A DNA stretch of 64,000 nt from Abelmoschus esculentus (taxonomy: Eukaryota; Streptophyta; Magnoliopsida; Malvales; Malvaceae). The stretch lies in NCBI GenBank assembly GCA_035048815.1, contig JAUCBN010000006.1, forward strand, positions 15,887,001-15,951,000, written 5' to 3'. The position numbers and the translations under genes were made by a program. A model generated the notes under the pieces. It saw nothing but the letters and a program-made list of their open reading frames with translations, had not been told where the DNA came from and ran no database searches. Below, piece by piece: positions 60,435 through 64,000 of the stretch; position 1 is the stretch's first letter; every line of letters begins with the position of its first letter.

Positions 60435-60890
60435 TTTTTAAAAGAAGATTGACAGCCTTTGAAGGCGTGAGTCCCGATTTTGAAAAGATTGACAACCACT
60501 TTGGCATGAGTCCCGATTCAGAAAAAAGATTGGTAGCCTTCCTAGAGCGAGTCTCAAAGAAATAGATTTTTTGACAGTCTCTATAGACGTGAGTCCCGAT
60601 TTAAAGAAAACATTGGCAGCCTTCCCGGTATGAGTCCCGATTCAGAGAAAACATCGGCAGCCACTTGGCGTGAGTCCCGATTTTGAAAGATGGTTGACAA
60701 CCTATGAAGGCGTTAGTCCCGATTCAAAAAGAAGATTGGCAGCCACTCTGGCGTAAGTCCCGATTCAAAAAGAAGATTGACAGCCTATGAAGGTGTGAGT
60801 CCCGATTCAAAAAGAAGATTGACAACCACTCTGACGTGAGCCCCGATTCAGAAAGAAGATTCTTAGTCGTTTGAAGTAAGTCCCGAAAGA
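60435..60890. repeat. ~40-bp minisatellite 'gagtcccgatt'
   Basis: About eleven units of 38-43 bp built as 'gattgacagcc', a variable part, then 'gcgtgagtcccgatt' and 'caaaaagaa'. Copies of gagtcccgatt or a near variant start at about 60471, 60509, 60592, 60628, 60669, 60712, 60754, 60797 and 60837. Confidence 0.9.
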
Positions 60891-60904
60891 CTTGGAGATG
60901 AAGG

Positions 60905-61590
60905 TTCCATACAGAGGGTACCAACATGATTCGAGTCCCACAAAAAGAGAATTTACAGCAGTTCTATACAGAAAGAACTTGCACATACCAAACACAAAAA
61001 TTCGAAGCTCTATATAGAAAGAGCTACCACTGGATAAGTTCATCCATGACGTGACGGTTTTATACAGGAAAAACCGACATCATCAAAGAAGAGGGGTTCT
61101 ATATAGGAGAGACCTTATCTTCATTTTTGTTTCTGAGATCGAAGCTTCATATAGGAGAGGCACACATCTCGAGATTTAGAGTGAAAGGTTTCATATAGGA
61201 GAAGCCCTAACTCCGGATCCAGAAGTAAGAGTTCTATACATGAGGAACCTTATTCTGTACGATCTGTCCTAACACAGAAGGTTTTATATAGGAGAAACCA
61301 ACAACGTAGAAGACATGAAGTCTCATACAAGAGGGACCCCTCATCTTTGTCACCGTCTCTGAGCGAAAGCTCCATACAAGAGGGGCACGTAACTCGAGGC
61401 TTTAGGGTGATGGTTTTATACAAGAGAAACCAAAACTCGGGATCTAGAGATAAAAGTTCCATATAGGAGAAACTTTTGTTTTGCAAGATCTGCTCGAAAG
61501 GCGAAAGGTCATATAACCGAAGTGACATGTAGCTCCAAGATCAAAAGGTGAAGAAGTTCAATACATGAAGGACTTAAAAGCCTGAAGATT
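60905..61590. repeat. ~50-bp minisatellite 'ttctatataggagaaacc'
   Basis: About fourteen diverged units of roughly 45-55 bp, each with a word such as ttctatataggagagacc, ttttatacaagagaaacc or ctccatacaagaggggc. It follows the previous array directly and lies next to the 3' LTR. Confidence 0.9.
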
Positions 61591-61723
61591 CAGTCGAAGA
61601 AGAACAGAAAGTTCTAGAAGAACCTGTGATTTCTGAAGTCAAAATCGAAGAATAAGAAAAAATGAGTGCTTTTTTTATCTTTGCTTTGTTCTCGTTTCAC
61701 AAGAAAAAGCAAAGAGGGGCAAC

Positions 61724-62808
61724 TGTAATCACTCATTTTTTATCGAATTTTAGTATTTGTAGTACTATTGTAGTAATCATATTATTAATAAAAAGAGATG
61801 AAAAAAAGAGAAAAAATAAGAAAAAGAAGAAGGAAATGAAAGGAAAGTTGATGTGAGATTGGAATCCCACATTGATGAGAAACCCCACTTTTCTCTCTCC
61901 AAATGCCTATAAAAGGAGGTGAGGGGAAGCTTTTTAAGATGAGAACCAATTGGGTGAGGATAGTACCCTATGATCTTAATTTGAGAGCTTAGCTCTCCCC
62001 AAATTTTGGGTGGTTCGATCGGGTCTTATTTTTAAGATTCGATCTAGTTAAAAATTTTGGAGGGGTCGTGGTAGATCTTGGTGGGGAGTTCATCGGGGTT
62101 AGCCGTTCGTATTTTTAGGTATGATTTTTATCTTTGTATTTTGAATATTTTTAATGAAAATAATTGTTTTTAATTTGTGTTGTATATTAATATTAATTTA
62201 TGTTTATGTTTTAGATTAATATTTATGTATGTTTTAATTTATATTTTAGATTAGTATTAAATTTGTTAGATTAATATTTATGTTTTATATATTTATTTTT
62301 ATGTGATATATTTAATTTATTTGCTTAAGTTGCATGAATTAATATTTAGTTTTGTTAATGCGAGCCTCTAAATTCGGTCGTAAGCGAGGCCAGTACCAAT
62401 AAGGTGGTAGTGGTTTGGATGCTTATCTTCGGGTTTAGGTGCTTTAAAATAAATGCGCATATTCAATTAAAATTAATTCGATCGTCAAATTAGCCCGGAA
62501 AATTTAATATTAGTAAAGCGCTAATTAAACAAAGTACCAATTTTTGGGCGGTGTGGGGGTGCTAATCCTTCCCCATCCGTAACCGACTCCCGAACCCCAA
62601 ATTTTCAAATCTTTGGTTTTATGGTGTCCGGTCTACCAAAACGGCCGATGGCGACTCTAATTTTACAAAAATGATTTTTAAAAGAAAACTCCACGTAGAA
62701 GACATTCATTTCAAAACGACACATCAAAAATATTTTTCACAATCGAAAAAGAATTTTTTAGCGAATTTAATTAATCGTAGATTTTTCATATTTTTTTAGA
62801 TCGCTACA
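61724..62808 (+). repeat. 3' LTR of the LARD-like element
   Basis: 1085 bp, starting TGTAATCACTC and ending GATCGCTACA, with TATA box at about 61908-61916. Near-identical to 54796-55871. Confidence 0.95.
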
Positions 62809-62989
62809 ATAATAAAGTTTACTTTGTTAAAATATAGAGATATAAACACCTCAATACATATATAATCAACATTTGCTTGCATTATTTTTTATTTATTAAT
62901 TTATAGTGTTTTATAATATTTATTTGATATAATTTTGATATGTTTAGAGAATGTTACGTTCGACGATCAAAATATTAACATATTGTTTC

Positions 62990-63080
62990 TCCAAAGTTCA
63001 ATACAATTCAAATTAAAAAATATGTCAAGTGAGACAATGCCAATTGAATCTTTGAATAGTCAAGGTAAGTTATTTTTAAC
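62990..63080 (+). other. Possible fossil CACTA exon (right)
   Basis: ATG at 63022 opens MSSETMPIESLNSQG followed directly by a good splice donor CAAG|GTAAGT. It resembles the exon-like piece at 54556, which also ends CAAG|GTAA. Coding function cannot be shown. Confidence 0.3.
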
Positions 63081-63109
63081 CAAATAGATTCATAATAAAT
63101 TATGAAACA

Positions 63110-63953
63110 TTTATTTAATAAAAGTAAAATTTTATAATAAATTTTTATTTATCGTTTAAAATAATTATGACAATTAATATATTTCACAATAACAAATTGT
63201 AACAAAGCTATTTAGTCACAAAAATAAATTTATCACTAAATTATTTATGATAAATATTATTTTGGTTACAAAAACAACTTATGACAAATATTATTTTGAT
63301 CACAAAAACAACTTATGACAAATATTATTTTAGACAAAAATAAATTTATCATAAAAATAATTTATGATTAATATTAATTTTGTCACAATAACAATTTATG
63401 ATAAATATTTTTTTCTTATAAGAAACTTTTAGTGATAAAATAAAATTTATTATAATATGTATTTTTATCACAAAAATCATTTTTATTTGGTGTTATAATT
63501 TAAGTTAATTGTGACAAAACTTTAATTTTTGTGGAAAAAAAGTATTTTATTCTAAAAAATATTTTGTGTCATTAAGTTATATTTACTAACGAAATAATAT
63601 AAGTGAGAAATTAATTTTTGTCACAATATATATTTTTTGTCATAAAAGTATTATATATTATATATTAAAATACAAATTAATTGTGACAAAATGTATTTCT
63701 CGTGAGAAAATAATTATTTTTTTGTGACAAATATTTTGTGAGGATAAAATAATAGTAATAAAAAAATTTGATTATTACAATAAATGATATAAAATGGTAA
63801 CAAACACATTTTTGTCACAATATACTTTACATGACGGGGTTGTCCTAACAAACATGGTAACAAACAAAAATTATTAAAATAAATATATCGTGATAAATTT
63901 AATATTTTTAATGATAAATAATTTTATTACAATATCATCAATTTCTTGTAGTG
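63110..63953. repeat. CACTA right subterminal repeat region
   Basis: Repeated 'ttatgacaaatattattt', 'ttttgtcacaata' and 'ttgtgacaaa' words, ending TTTCTTGTAGTG. It mirrors the left subterminal region. Confidence 0.88.
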
Positions 63954-63956
63954 TAA

Positions 63957-64000
63957 CTAGGCTTAAAAAATAGAATTAGACATAATAATTAATTTAGGAC
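63957..64000. mobile_element. Second hAT-like copy, continuation
   Basis: Sequence after the CACTA element's TAA duplication. By position it should continue the hAT-like copy begun at 52441. It is too short for independent proof. Confidence 0.5.

Larger units (their letters stand above)
54796..62808 (+). mobile_element. LARD-like LTR retrotransposon
   Basis: 8013 bp, flanked by perfect ATAAT duplications (54791-54795 and 62809-62813). LTRs of 1076 and 1085 bp are nearly identical, differing by scattered substitutions and small indels, so the insertion is recent. The primer-binding site TGGCGACTCCGCTGGGGA is at 55874-55891 and a polypurine tract (AAAGAGGGG) is at 61711-61719. The 5.8 kb interior has no recognisable gag, protease, RT or integrase and instead holds tandem repeats. 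It therefore fits a large retrotransposon derivative that needs a partner's proteins. Confidence 0.93.
52910..63953. mobile_element. CACTA (En/Spm-type) DNA transposon
   Basis: The left end CACTATAAGAAAT and the right end (inverted CACTACAAGAAAT) are the CACTA hallmark, flanked by the 3-bp duplication TAA (52907-52909 and 63954-63956). Both subterminal regions (52910-53850 and 63110-63953) are packed with 'ttgtgacaaa' / 'tttgtcacaa' motifs, as expected for transposase-binding sites. No transposase is recognised. About 8 kb of its 11 kb is a later LTR-retrotransposon insertion. Without it the element is about 3 kb, so a deletion derivative. Confidence 0.93.

Noticed and set aside
60435..61590. 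CRISPR-like array
   Set aside because: Units are diverged tandem repeats without unique spacers, in a plant retrotransposon.

Overview
This is a nuclear window from a flowering plant, most likely a eudicot. The evidence is a very AT-rich background, genes with GT-AG introns, plant-specific families (PLATZ, R2R3-MYB, SYP2 syntaxin) and plant-type telomere-like heptamers (TTTAGGG/CCCTAAA). A Malvaceae or cotton-like genome is possible, but the sequence does not prove it. I see no viral, bacterial or organellar block.

Five host genes look intact. They are an intronless minus-strand gene for a short Cys-rich DUF740/OCTOPUS-N-terminus-like protein (477-1139), a plus-strand PLATZ zinc-binding protein (23965-25479, four exons), a minus-strand VTT/SNARE-associated-Golgi membrane protein (27747-29538, four exons), a minus-strand R2R3-MYB factor (37908-39101, three exons) and a minus-strand SYP22-type vacuolar Qa-SNARE (47667-50077, seven exons). 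I rebuilt all exon borders by hand and every reading frame closes. Two broken host genes are visible: a 3'-truncated RAD1 (9-1-1 clamp) relic just downstream of the SYP22-like gene, and a histone H2B copy cut in two by a retrotransposon.

Most of the rest is mobile DNA. From left to right: a 5'-truncated LINE (about 2.2-4.4 kb); a full-length but dead Ty1/copia element with two LTRs and an ATTAC duplication (7431-13277); a 9.2 kb hAT-like element (13919-23127) that carries the H2B copy, a Ty3/gypsy remnant inside it, and a solo LTR; a LINE RNase H relic after the PLATZ gene; several foldback elements; and, at the right end, a three-level nest in which a second hAT-like copy is interrupted by an 11 kb CACTA element, itself interrupted by an 8 kb LTR retrotransposon with nearly identical LTRs and no recognisable polyprotein. 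Exact target-site duplications support most of these borders.

The least expected structure is a family of Mutator-like foldback MITEs. One member (39437-40203) has a perfect 9-bp duplication and a core of about 320 bp of degenerate telomere repeat. It lies just upstream of the MYB gene, among three shorter foldback elements of another family that also carry telomere-like heptamers. I found no clear novel multi-gene system. The notable content is nested transposition, gene capture and telomere-repeat-bearing MITEs.
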